From Parahoeflea alexandrii (GTDB lineage: Bacteria > Pseudomonadota > Alphaproteobacteria > Rhizobiales > Rhizobiaceae): a DNA stretch of 64,000 bases. A program made the translations under genes and the position numbers. Below the pieces are notes generated by a model. It saw only the letters and a program-made list of their open reading frames with translations, did not search any database and was not told the DNA's origin. The stretch covers positions 1 to 64,000 of the forward strand of contig NZ_JAAAML010000003.1 of assembly GCF_024105735.1 (NCBI RefSeq). The letters are read 5' to 3'. Position 1 is the first letter of the stretch, and every line of letters starts with the position of its first letter. Below are positions 26,027 through 35,533 of the stretch, in pieces.

Positions 26027-28611
26027 GTGGCCCTCTCACCCTTGGCCACGCCCCAGACCCGGGCGATAGCGGCATCGATCTTTTTCTCGAAGCGAGCGAT
26101 CAGGTCACGATTGCCATTGACAAGGGCTTGCTCGGCTTCGATTTCGGCAACGATGGCACTTTGCATGTCAATGGATGGCAGAGGGACTCGAAACTCTCTC
26201 AGGGCTTTAAGGGAAACTGTCTTCTGCGCCACGCCAGTTGCGGCTTCATCTCCCTGTTTCTTCCCCGCCGGTGAGCGTAGGTAATGCAACAGATAGCCGC
26301 TCATAACTTGGTTCGAAGGACGCAAGAGTGCGATGTGGCGTTGGAAGCAGAACTCGCGGCTGCCAATCACTGGAACGACGACACCGTATGAACCAGTAAC
26401 GGAATATAGCAAGTCGCCAGCAATCGGCCGCCGCGTCTCCTTCAGCGCGTTGAAATATTCACGAGGGACGAAGAATGTCTTTTCGAATTTAACGCCATCG
26501 GTTTCGTGCAGATTGGAAATCGTCACGAATGGTATGCCCTCGTCTGCTTTAGGCGGAGGCTGGTGGTCGCCGTCTGTGATGGATGTGCAGATGTCGCCCA
26601 TCGCAGCCACAGGCCAGTCAGGGTCAACAGGGATGTGTGGGCGGTAGTTGTCGATGACGGCTCGGGCACCGTCGATGACACGCTGATAGCCCTCGATCTC
26701 GGCCACTATCTCGCGCTGCACCTCAATCGGTGGGAGGGGAATTTCAAAGCCTTCGACGAATGAACGGGGAACCCGTTGCAGTCCCCCGGTTCCCGTCATT
26801 TGTGGAATAGCTTTGGCGCGGAAGACTTCGTGCGTCACGCAGCGATAAACCCATTCGGCAAGCACGTTTTCACAGGGCCGCAGTACGTAAAATTCGCTGG
26901 ACCCGAAGCCGACGCCGTTGCGCAAATTGCGCGCGATGCCCGCCTTCCCATTCTCAAAGCATGGAGTGACCTTCGCCAAAAGAACATCACCGTTAGCGAA
27001 ATAGGTATAGCTCGCGCCGACCTCAGCCAGCGTCTTGACCTCTTTGGCTTCAAAGCCGATACGCCACTCGTTCAAGTCAGCCATAGGTACAAAAGAAACT
27101 TCGGTTTCAGGCAGGAGGTCCGAGAGTTCCTTCTTGGGAGGGTTTAACGTGCACACCTCGGCGATACGGACACGTGGGATTTCGTGCTCTTCTGCCGTCG
27201 CAAGTTTATAACGTTCGCCACTCAGGTTGTAGTCGCCACCTTCTGCAAGCTCTTCCCGAGAAACGGCAAACCCAAGTTCACTTTCCAGCTCCTCACCGAC
27301 GCCAGCCCGTGCCGCCAACAACCACGCCCCGAGCGCGGCTTTTACCTGCGCCAGTTGCGATCCCTTCACCGCCTTGCGCTGTGCGCCAAGGGCGAAGCCG
27401 TCATTCTCGATCTTGAAGAAGGCGACGTGCTGACTGGCCTTGGCCACCGCCCGGTCGAGGATCAGGATAGACGTCTTGACGCCCGAATAGGGATTGAACA
27501 CGCCTGCGGGCAGCGAGATGACGGCAGCAAGGTAGCCATCCACGAGCATCTTGCGCAGCGCCACATAGGCGCTCTGGCTTTGGAAGATGATGCCCTCGGG
27601 CACAATGATGGCGGCGCGACCCTGTGGCGTCAGGTGCTCGGCCATGTAGTCGACAAACAACACTTCGCTGCGCTTCGACTGCACCTGAAACCGGGTGTGC
27701 GGCTTGATCCCGCCCTTTGGCGACATGAAAGGCGGATTAGCAAGGATGACATCGGCCATCTCCGTCCATTTCTCCTCGCTGGTCAACGTGTCGTATTCCT
27801 CGACCTTCGGATCAGCGAAACCGTGCAGATAGAGGTTCACAAGGCTGAGGCGCACCATGTCGGGCGAAATATCGTAGCCCTTGATGTTGCGCGCCAGTTG
27901 TTTGCGCTCTTCGGGCGTCAGCAGATCACCGGGATAGCGCAGCGGGCTTTCCAGCGCCTGCTCGGCGGCATCCGTTTCCTGCCCCTTGCCGTTGCCGTTT
28001 GCCACATGAGACGAGTTGGCCTTGAGGATATGCTTGTAGGCCGAAATCAGAAAACCCGCCGTGCCACAAGCCGGGTCCATGATGATTTCGGACTTCTTCG
28101 GGTCGATGATCTCGACCATGAAATCGATGATGTGGCGCGGCGTGCGGAATTGGCCTGCGTCGCCTTGGCTGCCGAGAACCGACAGCAGGTATTCAAACGC
28201 ATCACCGAGCTTTTCGCTGTGGTCATAGGTGAAGTGGTTGATCTCGCGTAGGAAGCTTCGCAACGTCTCGGGGTCGCGATAAGGCAGATAGGCGTTGCGA
28301 AAGATCGACCGGAACAGCTCTGGCAACTGGTCGTTCTCTACCATCTTGGTCAGTGCTTCGGAGTAGGAGTTGAGCATTTCCTGACCCGACACGCCCGGCG
28401 CGACCAGCCTTGCCCAGCGGTAGCGTTCATAGTCTTTGGTGAAGAATTTCCGTTCGCCGCCCAGCTCCTCGGACTCGAGGTCCATGTCGTCCATGAATTT
28501 GTAGATCAATGCGACCGTGATCTGTTCGACCTGGCTTTTCGGGTCGGGAACCTTGCCCACGAGGATATCGCGGCAGGTGTCGATACGGCGCTTGGTGTCA
28601 GTGTCGAGCAT
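26023..28611 (-). CDS. hsdM: Type I R-M methyltransferase-specificity fusion (HsdM-HsdS)
   Basis: An 862-aa protein fusing an N6-adenine methyltransferase with a specificity subunit. HsdM N-terminal helices occupy ~1-150. SAM motif I DPACGTAGFL is at 179-188 and catalytic motif IV NPPF at 292-295. From about residue 470 there are two HsdS target-recognition domains: TRD1 begins IPRVRIAEVCTLNPP and ends with the coiled region VQREIVAEIEGYQRVIDGAR; TRD2 begins WPVAAMGDICTSITDGDHQPPP and ends with MQSAIVAEIEAEQALVNGNRDLIARFEKKI. The second gene of the operon, 12 nt after hsdR. Methylates and specifies the recognition site, and directs HsdR. Normal systems encode M and S separately. Confidence 0.9.
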   Translation of the reverse strand: MLDTDTKRRIDTCRDILVGKVPDPKSQVEQITVALIYKFMDDMDLESEELGGERKFFTKDYERYRWARLVAPGVSGQEMLNSYSEALTKMVENDQLPELFRSIFRNAYLPYRDPETLRSFLREINHFTYDHSEKLGDAFEYLLSVLGSQGDAGQFRTPRHIIDFMVEIIDPKKSEIIMDPACGTAGFLISAYKHILKANSSHVANGNGKGQETDAAEQALESPLRYPGDLLTPEERKQLARNIKGYDISPDMVRLSLVNLYLHGFADPKVEEYDTLTSEEKWTEMADVILANPPFMSPKGGIKPHTRFQVQSKRSEVLFVDYMAEHLTPQGRAAIIVPEGIIFQSQSAYVALRKMLVDGYLAAVISLPAGVFNPYSGVKTSILILDRAVAKASQHVAFFKIENDGFALGAQRKAVKGSQLAQVKAALGAWLLAARAGVGEELESELGFAVSREELAEGGDYNLSGERYKLATAEEHEIPRVRIAEVCTLNPPKKELSDLLPETEVSFVPMADLNEWRIGFEAKEVKTLAEVGASYTYFANGDVLLAKVTPCFENGKAGIARNLRNGVGFGSSEFYVLRPCENVLAEWVYRCVTHEVFRAKAIPQMTGTGGLQRVPRSFVEGFEIPLPPIEVQREIVAEIEGYQRVIDGARAVIDNYRPHIPVDPDWPVAAMGDICTSITDGDHQPPPKADEGIPFVTISNLHETDGVKFEKTFFVPREYFNALKETRRPIAGDLLYSVTGSYGVVVPVIGSREFCFQRHIALLRPSNQVMSGYLLHYLRSPAGKKQGDEAATGVAQKTVSLKALREFRVPLPSIDMQSAIVAEIEAEQALVNGNRDLIARFEKKIDAAIARVWGVAKGERAT

Positions 28612-28623
28612 GCGGGTCTTTCA

Positions 28624-31170
28624 TCAAAGGAACGGGTTCAGGGACACATAGTCCTTGATATATTCGGGGATGCGCCTGCGCCATGCGGCTGGCACCTCCT
28701 TGAGGTCGCGAGTCGTGAAGGTCGGGTTTACATTGAGGTCTCCGAAATGTCCCGCGTCAACCAAGGCGCGGACCTTGGCGTCACGGATATAGGCTTCGAA
28801 GAAATAGCGCATCTGGGCAACGCGGTCGGCTTCCTCGGGCTTTTGGTCAAGCAGAAACTTCTGGAATTCATCGTCGATCAGTTCGGCCTTGCTCTTGAAT
28901 TTGGGAATGAAGCCGAACGCCTTTTCGATCAATTCGCGGATCGTGATGCGACGATCAACACCAGCCGCGCGGCGCAGGCGTTCCAGGTTGAAATATTCAT
29001 CGGGCTTGTCGAACAGTTCCTCAATGACATGCCGGGTCGCCGTCTCCCAATTCTGCTGTTCAACCAGTTCGGCAAGCCGCTTGTCGGACCGCGCCATGTC
29101 CTCGAATTTCTTGAAAAGCTCCCGGTCGACGCGCATTCCCTCCGGCCCGATCTGCTGCTCGAACTGGTAGACAACCTGATCGGGCTCGAGGAACTCGTAA
29201 AAAGCCGCGGCGGTGGTCGTTGTCGTTGTTGTGTCGCCTCCGGAAGTCAGCGGCATTGCGGCGGGCTTGGGAAGCTTGAGCTCTTGATCGTACTGAAATT
29301 CCTCTTCGAAAAATTCGCAGTTGGCGAAGAAATCGAACAGGCGGTAGGCCGTTTTCTGAACATCGCCAAGCGCTGTCTTCTGCGCCGGATCGAACATTTC
29401 CTCGGAGAAATTGTGCTTGCGGGTGCCACGGCCCTTCATCTGGACAAAATCAGACGGTGAGAAAATCGGCCGCATCAGCGCAAGGTTCAACAGATCGGGG
29501 CAATCGTAGCCTGTGGTCATCATGCCAACCGTCACGCACACCCGCGCCTTGCTGGTGCGGTAATTCTCCAATCCGTCACTGTGGCCAGCCAGATTGTTGT
29601 TGGCAAAGTTGATTGTCATCTTCTGTGCATGGGTGACGTCGCTGGTCACCTGCATGGCGAAATCGGATTGGTAGCGGCCCGGCCAGAGCTGATCGGCCAA
29701 TGTGTTCAGGATCTGTGTGATCTTTGCAGCATGATTTTGGCTGACGGCAAAGGCAATGGTCTTGCCGAACTCGCCCGAGATCGGATCCCGCATGCCATGT
29801 TCAAGCAACGCCCGGCAGAAGACTTGATTGGTCGCCTCCGCAAAGAAGCGCTTCTCGAAATCGCGGCCAGCGAAGGCTTCCTTCAGCTCGGTTCCGTCCT
29901 CGGCGGTCGTTTCGACCGTGAACCCCTCTTCTGACAGCAGTTGGGTGGTGACGCCTGTTCGCGCATCGACGACATAAGGATTGATCAGGAAGCCATCACG
30001 CACGCCATCCAGCAGCGAATAGCGATAGGTTGGATCGCCAGACTCGCAGCCGAAGGTCTTGTAGGTATCCAGCATCATCCGCCGTTCGGACTCGCGCGGA
30101 TCTCTTTCGGAGGTTTTTCCTTTCACGGATTGCTTGAGATAATCCTTGGGCGTTGCGGTGAGCCCCAGCTTGTAGCCGATGAAATATTCAAAGACCGCGC
30201 GCGCGTTGCCGCCAATCGACCTGTGGGCTTCATCCGAGATTACCAGATCGAAATCTGTCGGTGAAAACAAACGGCGGTACTTGTCGTTGAAGAGAAGGGA
30301 CTGGACCGTGGTGACAACAATGTCCGCCTTGCGCCAGTCGTCTCTTTGTTCCTTGTAGATGATCGAGGTGAAATCATTCTTGAGAAGCGCCTTGAATGCC
30401 TTGTCCGCCTGGGTTTCTAGCTCCAGCCGGTCGACAAGAAACAGAACTCGCTTGGCATTGCGCGTTTTTAGAAAGAGCTTGACCACAGCGGCTGACGTGA
30501 GCGTTTTTCCGGTTCCGGTCGCCATCTCGAAAAGGAAACGGGTGGCGCCTTTTTTCGCTTCCTCTTGGATACGTTCAATTGCGCGCTGCTGGTACTTGCG
30601 GAGAAACCGCAGCTTCTGCTTTTCGATGAATGCCGGTCGCTCGGCTTCGTTCTTCCAGGCCGCCTCATTGGCATAACCGGGCATCTGCGTAAGGGCGATA
30701 AAGTCCAGCCCTACCGGCTCAGCCGACAATCTGCCTGCATTGGGCTCGAAGGCGTAGTGGTTCTTGATGTCATCGGGACCCGGGAATTTCGAAATGACGC
30801 TGGGATTGCCCTGCTCAAGATCCCAAAGAAAATGCATGATGCCATTGCTGAGGATCACGAAACGGGCGTTCTGCGAACGCGCATATTTGCGGGCCTGCTC
30901 TTTGGCAGAGAGCGGATGCTTTTCCTCAGATTTTGCTTCCAGAACGATGAGCGGTTTGCCGTCCGCGTCCAGCAACAGGAAATCGATAAAGCCATTTTTG
31001 GCTTTCTCGAAATTTGTCCCGAGCGCTTCAATGTCGGTGTTTTTTAGCTTCACGTTCGGTTCAAGAACGATATTCGCCGGACCGCGCTCGCTTTCGAAAA
31101 ACCGCCAGCCTGCTTCCTCGAGCAACTTGTTGATCTTGATCCGTGCGGTCGCTTCTTTGTGGGCCGACAA
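28624..31170 (-). CDS. hsdR: Type I restriction endonuclease subunit R
   Basis: About 848 aa. The PD-(D/E)xK nuclease has Asp69 (FIDFLLLD) and E84-A-K86 (IVLEAKS), numbered from the longer TTG start at 31188. The SF2 translocase has the P-loop ATGTGKT (223-229), DEAH box (319-322, VISDEAHRS) and GLTATP. I prefer the TTG at 31170, which follows AGAGGA by 6 nt; no ATG fits. A helical C-terminal part contacts the methylase. It is shorter than the classic ~1,000-1,100-aa HsdR, as in some compact type I families. First gene of the operon hsdR-hsdMS-HEPN, transcribed away from the GmrSD-like gene. Confidence 0.9.
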   Translation of the reverse strand: MSAHKEATARIKINKLLEEAGWRFFESERGPANIVLEPNVKLKNTDIEALGTNFEKAKNGFIDFLLLDADGKPLIVLEAKSEEKHPLSAKEQARKYARSQNARFVILSNGIMHFLWDLEQGNPSVISKFPGPDDIKNHYAFEPNAGRLSAEPVGLDFIALTQMPGYANEAAWKNEAERPAFIEKQKLRFLRKYQQRAIERIQEEAKKGATRFLFEMATGTGKTLTSAAVVKLFLKTRNAKRVLFLVDRLELETQADKAFKALLKNDFTSIIYKEQRDDWRKADIVVTTVQSLLFNDKYRRLFSPTDFDLVISDEAHRSIGGNARAVFEYFIGYKLGLTATPKDYLKQSVKGKTSERDPRESERRMMLDTYKTFGCESGDPTYRYSLLDGVRDGFLINPYVVDARTGVTTQLLSEEGFTVETTAEDGTELKEAFAGRDFEKRFFAEATNQVFCRALLEHGMRDPISGEFGKTIAFAVSQNHAAKITQILNTLADQLWPGRYQSDFAMQVTSDVTHAQKMTINFANNNLAGHSDGLENYRTSKARVCVTVGMMTTGYDCPDLLNLALMRPIFSPSDFVQMKGRGTRKHNFSEEMFDPAQKTALGDVQKTAYRLFDFFANCEFFEEEFQYDQELKLPKPAAMPLTSGGDTTTTTTTAAAFYEFLEPDQVVYQFEQQIGPEGMRVDRELFKKFEDMARSDKRLAELVEQQNWETATRHVIEELFDKPDEYFNLERLRRAAGVDRRITIRELIEKAFGFIPKFKSKAELIDDEFQKFLLDQKPEEADRVAQMRYFFEAYIRDAKVRALVDAGHFGDLNVNPTFTTRDLKEVPAAWRRRIPEYIKDYVSLNPFL

Positions 31171-31188
31171 AGCTCGTCCTCTGCTCAA

Positions 31189-31833
31189 ACCGGGCGTGAA
31201 ATCAATACCCTAGAGTTGCATAGAGGATTTGGACCGAGTTGTGTAGGTGGTGTTAAGCGAATGCGGCGATATGGGGTGTGTCGAGAGTGCTTCGGCGGTG
31301 ATCCCGAACCAACAAATCCTTGGCGTTTCCTGCCTCAAAGCAACTGGTCGGTTGGTGTTGATTGGCCTGCTTTGGGTGGCGACAGGCATCCGGTATTCTG
31401 AAGGGTAAAGCCTATGCGTATAGGTCGGCACAGTGAAGCGGTGGTTGAACCATGCAAGGGGTATGCAGCCCAAATTCCTGGTCATCAGGCGCTACGGGAG
31501 GGCTGGGCGGCGCATAGGTCACCGGGCAAGGGCGGCGCGTGTCAATCGGCAGGAAATTGAACAGCTGGGCAAGGCGGCTGGTCGCTATGATCTGGTCAAA
31601 ATGAGGTGGGCAATGGTGGCAGAAGCTCATTCGGACAAGCATTGACATGGCTTTGAGCCTATTAGCCTCCTTCGGTATATGGCTTGTCATGGTGTTTTTG
31701 GTCCATAGTCGACCTTTGTGGGGACTGTGCAATGAATGAAGCACAGCGCCCTCTGGGAGATAGACAAAGTACCCTGCCTTGTTGCATTCGTCACATCACT
31801 ACCTCTAATAGCCATAACTCTTCAGGAGACTTC
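31189..31833. other. Divergent promoter region between hsdR and the GmrSD-like gene
   Basis: About 640 bp with no convincing gene. Short open frames (for example 31433-31645, +) have no RBS and no recognisable motif. It must hold the promoters of both divergent defence genes. I see no clear palindromic operator. Confidence 0.45.
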
Positions 31834-33930
31834 ATGATTGCCAACCAACGCCTTTTTCCCAAAATCATCAATGGAGCATCCCAGTTTGTAATTCCTGTTT
31901 TCCAACGTGACTATAGCTGGTCCGAAGAGAACTGCCGGCAGCTTTGGAAGGACATCGTCACGGTCGCTGAAGCCCCCGTGGAACGCGGCCATTTCATCGG
32001 ATCGGTCGTTTATATCCAGACAGGGGATAGCTCAGCGGGCTTTACCCGGTGGTTGTTAATTGACGGCCAGCAGCGAGTCACGACGCTTACCTTGCTGCTT
32101 ACCGCGCTGCGCGACCAAATTCGCGAGACTGGGTGGACGGGGAGCGAGGATGGACCGACCGCAAAGCGGATCGAGGCGTATTTTCTGCGTAATTTGCAGG
32201 AGGAGGGTGAGCGCGAAATCAAGCTTAAGCTTCGCCGTCATGACGACGCCACCCTTCAGGCGTTGATCGCCGGGGATAGCCATCCGGCAAATCCTTCGCC
32301 GCGGATTCGCGACAATTACGAGCTGTTCCGGGACCTTCTACAAGATTCTGACCCCGAGTTGATCTATCGAGGCATCAACCGCCTTCTCCTTGTTGATGTG
32401 ACTCTCGAGCGCGGTATCGATGATCCCCAATTGATTTTTGAAAGCCTCAATTCGACTGGAGTTGATCTTAGCCCTTCTGATCTGATTCGAAATTTCATCC
32501 TTATGAGTTTGCCAGAGAAGGATCAGACCCGCCTTTACAATACTTATTGGGACCAAATAGAGGTCCTATTCCGCGGCAGTGAGCGCGTTTTCGACAACTT
32601 TATCCGTGATTTCCTTGCTCTACGCTCCCGATCAACCAAACTTGAACGGTCCGACAGAGTCTATGCGGCCTTCCGCCGTGTATTCAGTAATATCGGGGAC
32701 AACACCGAAAAACTGGAGGATTTGCTAAAGGAACTCCTTAGGCGCGCGCGCCAATACGCTGCTTTCGCTATCGGCGGCGGAACCGATGAATTGGCAAGGG
32801 CTTTTGCTGACCTTCGACGCCTTGGTGACGTACCGGCCATTCTGATAATGCGTCTTCTCGAGGTGCACGAAACTTCGAGAACCTTGAGCGCAGCAGAGCT
32901 TTTGGAGGCGACCCGACTTTTGGAAAGCTATCTTTTGCGCCGTGCCGTCATCGGGGCACAGACACGGGGCTATGGGCTCGAATTTGCCAAACTGGCCTAT
33001 CGGATCGACGAAAACCATCCGCTTCCTTCGCTGAAGGCTGCGTTAACGCGGCTGCCTACGTCATATGCCTTCCCAGAAAATTTGGCTTTCGAACATGCGC
33101 TTCTTGAAGGAGATATTTATCATAAGAGAGTCTGCTCCCATCTCCTTGAGGCGCTCGAAAACCGTGGCAGCAGGGAGCAAAGTGACACGAGTGACTATAG
33201 CATCGAGCATATTCTGCCCCAAAATGAAAATCTAAATGAGGCATGGCGGACGATGCTCGGTGATGACTGGCGGCAGGTCCAAAAGACCTGGTTGCATCGA
33301 CTCGGAAACCTAACCCTCACCGGGTACAACAGTACCTACAGTGATAAAGCCCTCCACACGAAGCAGACTATCCCCAAGGGATTCAAAGAGAGTTCAGTCC
33401 GCCTCAATCAAGATGTTCGAGATGCGTCCTGCTGGACTTCACATGAGATCCGGGAACGTGGTCAGCGGCTCGCCAAACGAGCTTTGGAAATATGGCCACG
33501 TTTAAATGCAGACCCTACCATGATTAGGGCCATGGAGACGGCAGAACTCCAAGCTCGAGCTGCTCGACGGAGCGTCGATGAGGTGCCGATGACTGAAGAG
33601 GCGATGGAAATGTTTAAGGTCCTACAGTCCCGGCTTCGAGCTGCCTTTCCTGACGCCATCGAGATGGCCGAAACTCGATCGATCAGCTATCACGACCCAG
33701 AGTTCTTTCTCGAGGTGATCCCACGCAAACGCGGCCTCGGCCTCCTCATAGCCATCGATTACAACGAGGTCGGGGAATTAGAGGGGGCCGCACAAGACAC
33801 ATCTGACTACACTTTCATTGTCAATGCCTCATATCAGGGCGGCGTGCTGATCAATGTGCGCGATGAAGCACTGATCGACAGAGCGGTCGTAATTGCAAGT
33901 CGGGCGCGGAACCTTCTTTCTTCAGGATAA
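31834..33930 (+). CDS. DUF262/DUF1524 protein, GmrSD-like type IV restriction nuclease
   Basis: A 698-aa single-chain GmrSD-type protein. The N-terminal DUF262 (ParB/Srx-like NTPase) domain holds FQRDYSWSEENCRQLWKDI and the signature DGQQR at 77-81. The DUF1524 HNH domain has IEHILPQNE (His459) followed by WLHRLGNLTLTGYNSTYSDKAL. A C-terminal domain of about 110 aa (EVIPRKRGLGLLIAID..., DUF5655-like) follows. GmrSD enzymes cut phage DNA with modified (glucosylated hydroxymethyl) cytosines. Start is the ATG at 31834 after CAGGAGAC; the longer frame to 31684 has no RBS. It complements the divergent type I R-M system, which such modifications can block. Confidence 0.87.
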   Translation: MIANQRLFPKIINGASQFVIPVFQRDYSWSEENCRQLWKDIVTVAEAPVERGHFIGSVVYIQTGDSSAGFTRWLLIDGQQRVTTLTLLLTALRDQIRETGWTGSEDGPTAKRIEAYFLRNLQEEGEREIKLKLRRHDDATLQALIAGDSHPANPSPRIRDNYELFRDLLQDSDPELIYRGINRLLLVDVTLERGIDDPQLIFESLNSTGVDLSPSDLIRNFILMSLPEKDQTRLYNTYWDQIEVLFRGSERVFDNFIRDFLALRSRSTKLERSDRVYAAFRRVFSNIGDNTEKLEDLLKELLRRARQYAAFAIGGGTDELARAFADLRRLGDVPAILIMRLLEVHETSRTLSAAELLEATRLLESYLLRRAVIGAQTRGYGLEFAKLAYRIDENHPLPSLKAALTRLPTSYAFPENLAFEHALLEGDIYHKRVCSHLLEALENRGSREQSDTSDYSIEHILPQNENLNEAWRTMLGDDWRQVQKTWLHRLGNLTLTGYNSTYSDKALHTKQTIPKGFKESSVRLNQDVRDASCWTSHEIRERGQRLAKRALEIWPRLNADPTMIRAMETAELQARAARRSVDEVPMTEEAMEMFKVLQSRLRAAFPDAIEMAETRSISYHDPEFFLEVIPRKRGLGLLIAIDYNEVGELEGAAQDTSDYTFIVNASYQGGVLINVRDEALIDRAVVIASRARNLLSSG

Positions 33931-34277
33931 ATAATTGATAATATTATCATATTTATGTTCGTGCGTATTGTCCTCCACTGCAGGAGGTGGTGGGCTGTTG
34001 TTGCCTCAACTCCTTAGCCGTGATCACGATAAAGGGGCTATATATCGTGGGCACGGCTAGGGAGTGACAATTGGCCTTTTCGTCGAGGCTTTTATTTTTT
34101 TGCCATTTCAATGACGAGCGCGCTCAGCAACCGAGATGAAGCCGCACAACATCGATGCTGAGGTGATCAGCGGCGAAGCTTATTGATCGGCGATGAACTT
34201 AATGCGCGCATAAATGGTGAAATAATAGCGACGACCCGTTCGGCCTGCTAATACATGGACGGCGCGCTGGCCACCAC
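33931..34277. other. Convergent intergenic region holding hairpin copy 2
   Basis: Between the convergent GmrSD-like and DUF3644-like genes. Apart from the 65-bp hairpin and its weaker right-hand homology to about 34160 (including a T7 run and CAATGACGAG shared with copy 1), no gene is seen. A short palindrome CCACTGCAGGAGGTGG-like sequence lies at about 33974-33990. Confidence 0.5.
34005..34069 (+). repeat. 65-bp hairpin repeat, copy 2
   Basis: Matches copy 1 (24927-24991) at 63 of 65 positions. The arms ACTCCTTAGCCGTG and CACGGCTAGGGAGT pair with one T-G at 34014, and the inner arms CACGAT and ATCGTG pair perfectly. Both changes relative to copy 1 are C/T exchanges opposite G, so each copy keeps the full stem if read as + strand RNA. 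It lies 75 bp after the GmrSD-like stop. Confidence 0.85.
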
Positions 34278-35324
34278 TTAGTTGTTCCGTTTGGTCCATA
34301 GTTCGGCCATGTCTATACCCGGAAGCGCGTCCTGCATTCGGCGCAGAGCATTGTCTGAGAAACACGGAATTTTCTGCGCACCGAATTCGAAAATGTGGCA
34401 GCAGTCAGCATCATCGTCAATGCCGAGATGAGCGCGTAGCACCTTCGCCTTTGGTGCGCTGAGGCCAATCTTCTCAGCAAGTTCCGTCCGCTGCATATGG
34501 AACTTCTTCCGCAGGTCGACCTCTCGGACAGCCGCTGAAGCTGTGGGATCATCGCCACCGACGTAGTGGACCGGAGCGCCTTGCTTTTTCGTGAAGTGAA
34601 CAACCAAGTTGACGCCTTCACCCTCCGTAGTCGTTCCTACCATAGCGAGGCGCGGGAAAACTGCGGTGAACTCGGTGCCGCCCCGCATTGCTCTCTCAAT
34701 ACGGTCTATGTCGCGCTCTGATATCTCAACCTCATCGGTTACAATCGCTTCCATCGCAAGCATTGTACGAATCCTCGCGCGTGCCTCGTCGCGAGCGCGA
34801 CGTCCTGGCTGGAGTAACTCATTGATGTAGGTGAACTCCTCGTTCACGAGGAACTCGAAGTCGCCCGGCGGCTTGGTTGAGATCGGCAGTACGCGTGGCG
34901 GGATGTATTCATGCAGCGTAACGCCCAGCTTGCGGTTTAAGTAGGCGTCAAAAGCGGTGATGAGAGCCCGCATCTGCATGTAGAGCAGATCCTCGGAAAC
35001 GTAGACAAACCAATGTTGGGCGGCGTCGCGCTGGGCGTCGATCGCACGCATGATGCCAGCCTCCTCAGCGGTTAGCTGATGATGCGCGAAACACAAGCCG
35101 AGGCAGCGCTCGAAGCCGATCGCCCTACCGGTCCCCTTGTCGAAGACCTTTGCTCTGCCCTGCACGAGCACAGCCTTAAGCAGCATCTCACAGGCGTGCT
35201 GGGAATGCATCAAAACCATCGTGACGCGACCGGCGTCGTCGTAGCTGTTGAAGGCCGCCATGGCCGTCCGAAGGGACTCGATGGCTTTTGTCTTAAGCGT
35301 TCGAGCATCGCGTATCAGTTTCAT
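34278..35324 (-). CDS. DUF3644-like HEPN/HTH protein
   Basis: A 348-aa protein from the ATG at 35324, which follows GGGGGGCGAG (a TTG 12 nt upstream is the alternative). The N-terminal ~135 aa resemble DUF3644: AMAAFNSYDDAGRVTMVLMHSQHACEMLLKAVLVQ and, at residues 96-106, IDAQRDAAQHW with an HEPN-type R-x4-H (Arg99, His104). The C-terminal ~70 aa form a winged HTH-like module (LRKKFHMQRTELAEKIGLSAPKAKVLRAHLGI ... HIFEFGAQKIPCFSDNALRRMQDAL). Such HEPN proteins are common in defence islands as putative RNases. The function here is not proven, and a regulator role is also possible. Confidence 0.6.
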   Translation of the reverse strand: MKLIRDARTLKTKAIESLRTAMAAFNSYDDAGRVTMVLMHSQHACEMLLKAVLVQGRAKVFDKGTGRAIGFERCLGLCFAHHQLTAEEAGIMRAIDAQRDAAQHWFVYVSEDLLYMQMRALITAFDAYLNRKLGVTLHEYIPPRVLPISTKPPGDFEFLVNEEFTYINELLQPGRRARDEARARIRTMLAMEAIVTDEVEISERDIDRIERAMRGGTEFTAVFPRLAMVGTTTEGEGVNLVVHFTKKQGAPVHYVGGDDPTASAAVREVDLRKKFHMQRTELAEKIGLSAPKAKVLRAHLGIDDDADCCHIFEFGAQKIPCFSDNALRRMQDALPGIDMAELWTKRNN

Positions 35325-35533
35325 CTCGCCCCCCAATTGTTCAATTCAGGGTTATGTTAACCCAATACACTTGCCTCTGGTAGCATGAGACAGAGCCGGG
35401 TAGTGTCTACTCGATCAATGACCGCCTTGCGCCTTCAGTTGGGACACCCAGTCAAGCCTTGTTTTCACCCAAACGTCGAAGTTTCATTAGATACCCGCTT
35501 TAAGGAGTTCGGGCGTGAAGATTCAGCAATGGG

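Noticed and set aside
31433-31645. 70-codon basic open frame between hsdR and the GmrSD-like gene
   Set aside because: No RBS, skewed Arg content and no recognisable motif.
24927-34069. Hairpin repeats as inverted terminal repeats of an IS or transposon
   Set aside because: The two copies are direct, not inverted, each is internally palindromic, no transposase lies between them and no target-site duplication is seen.
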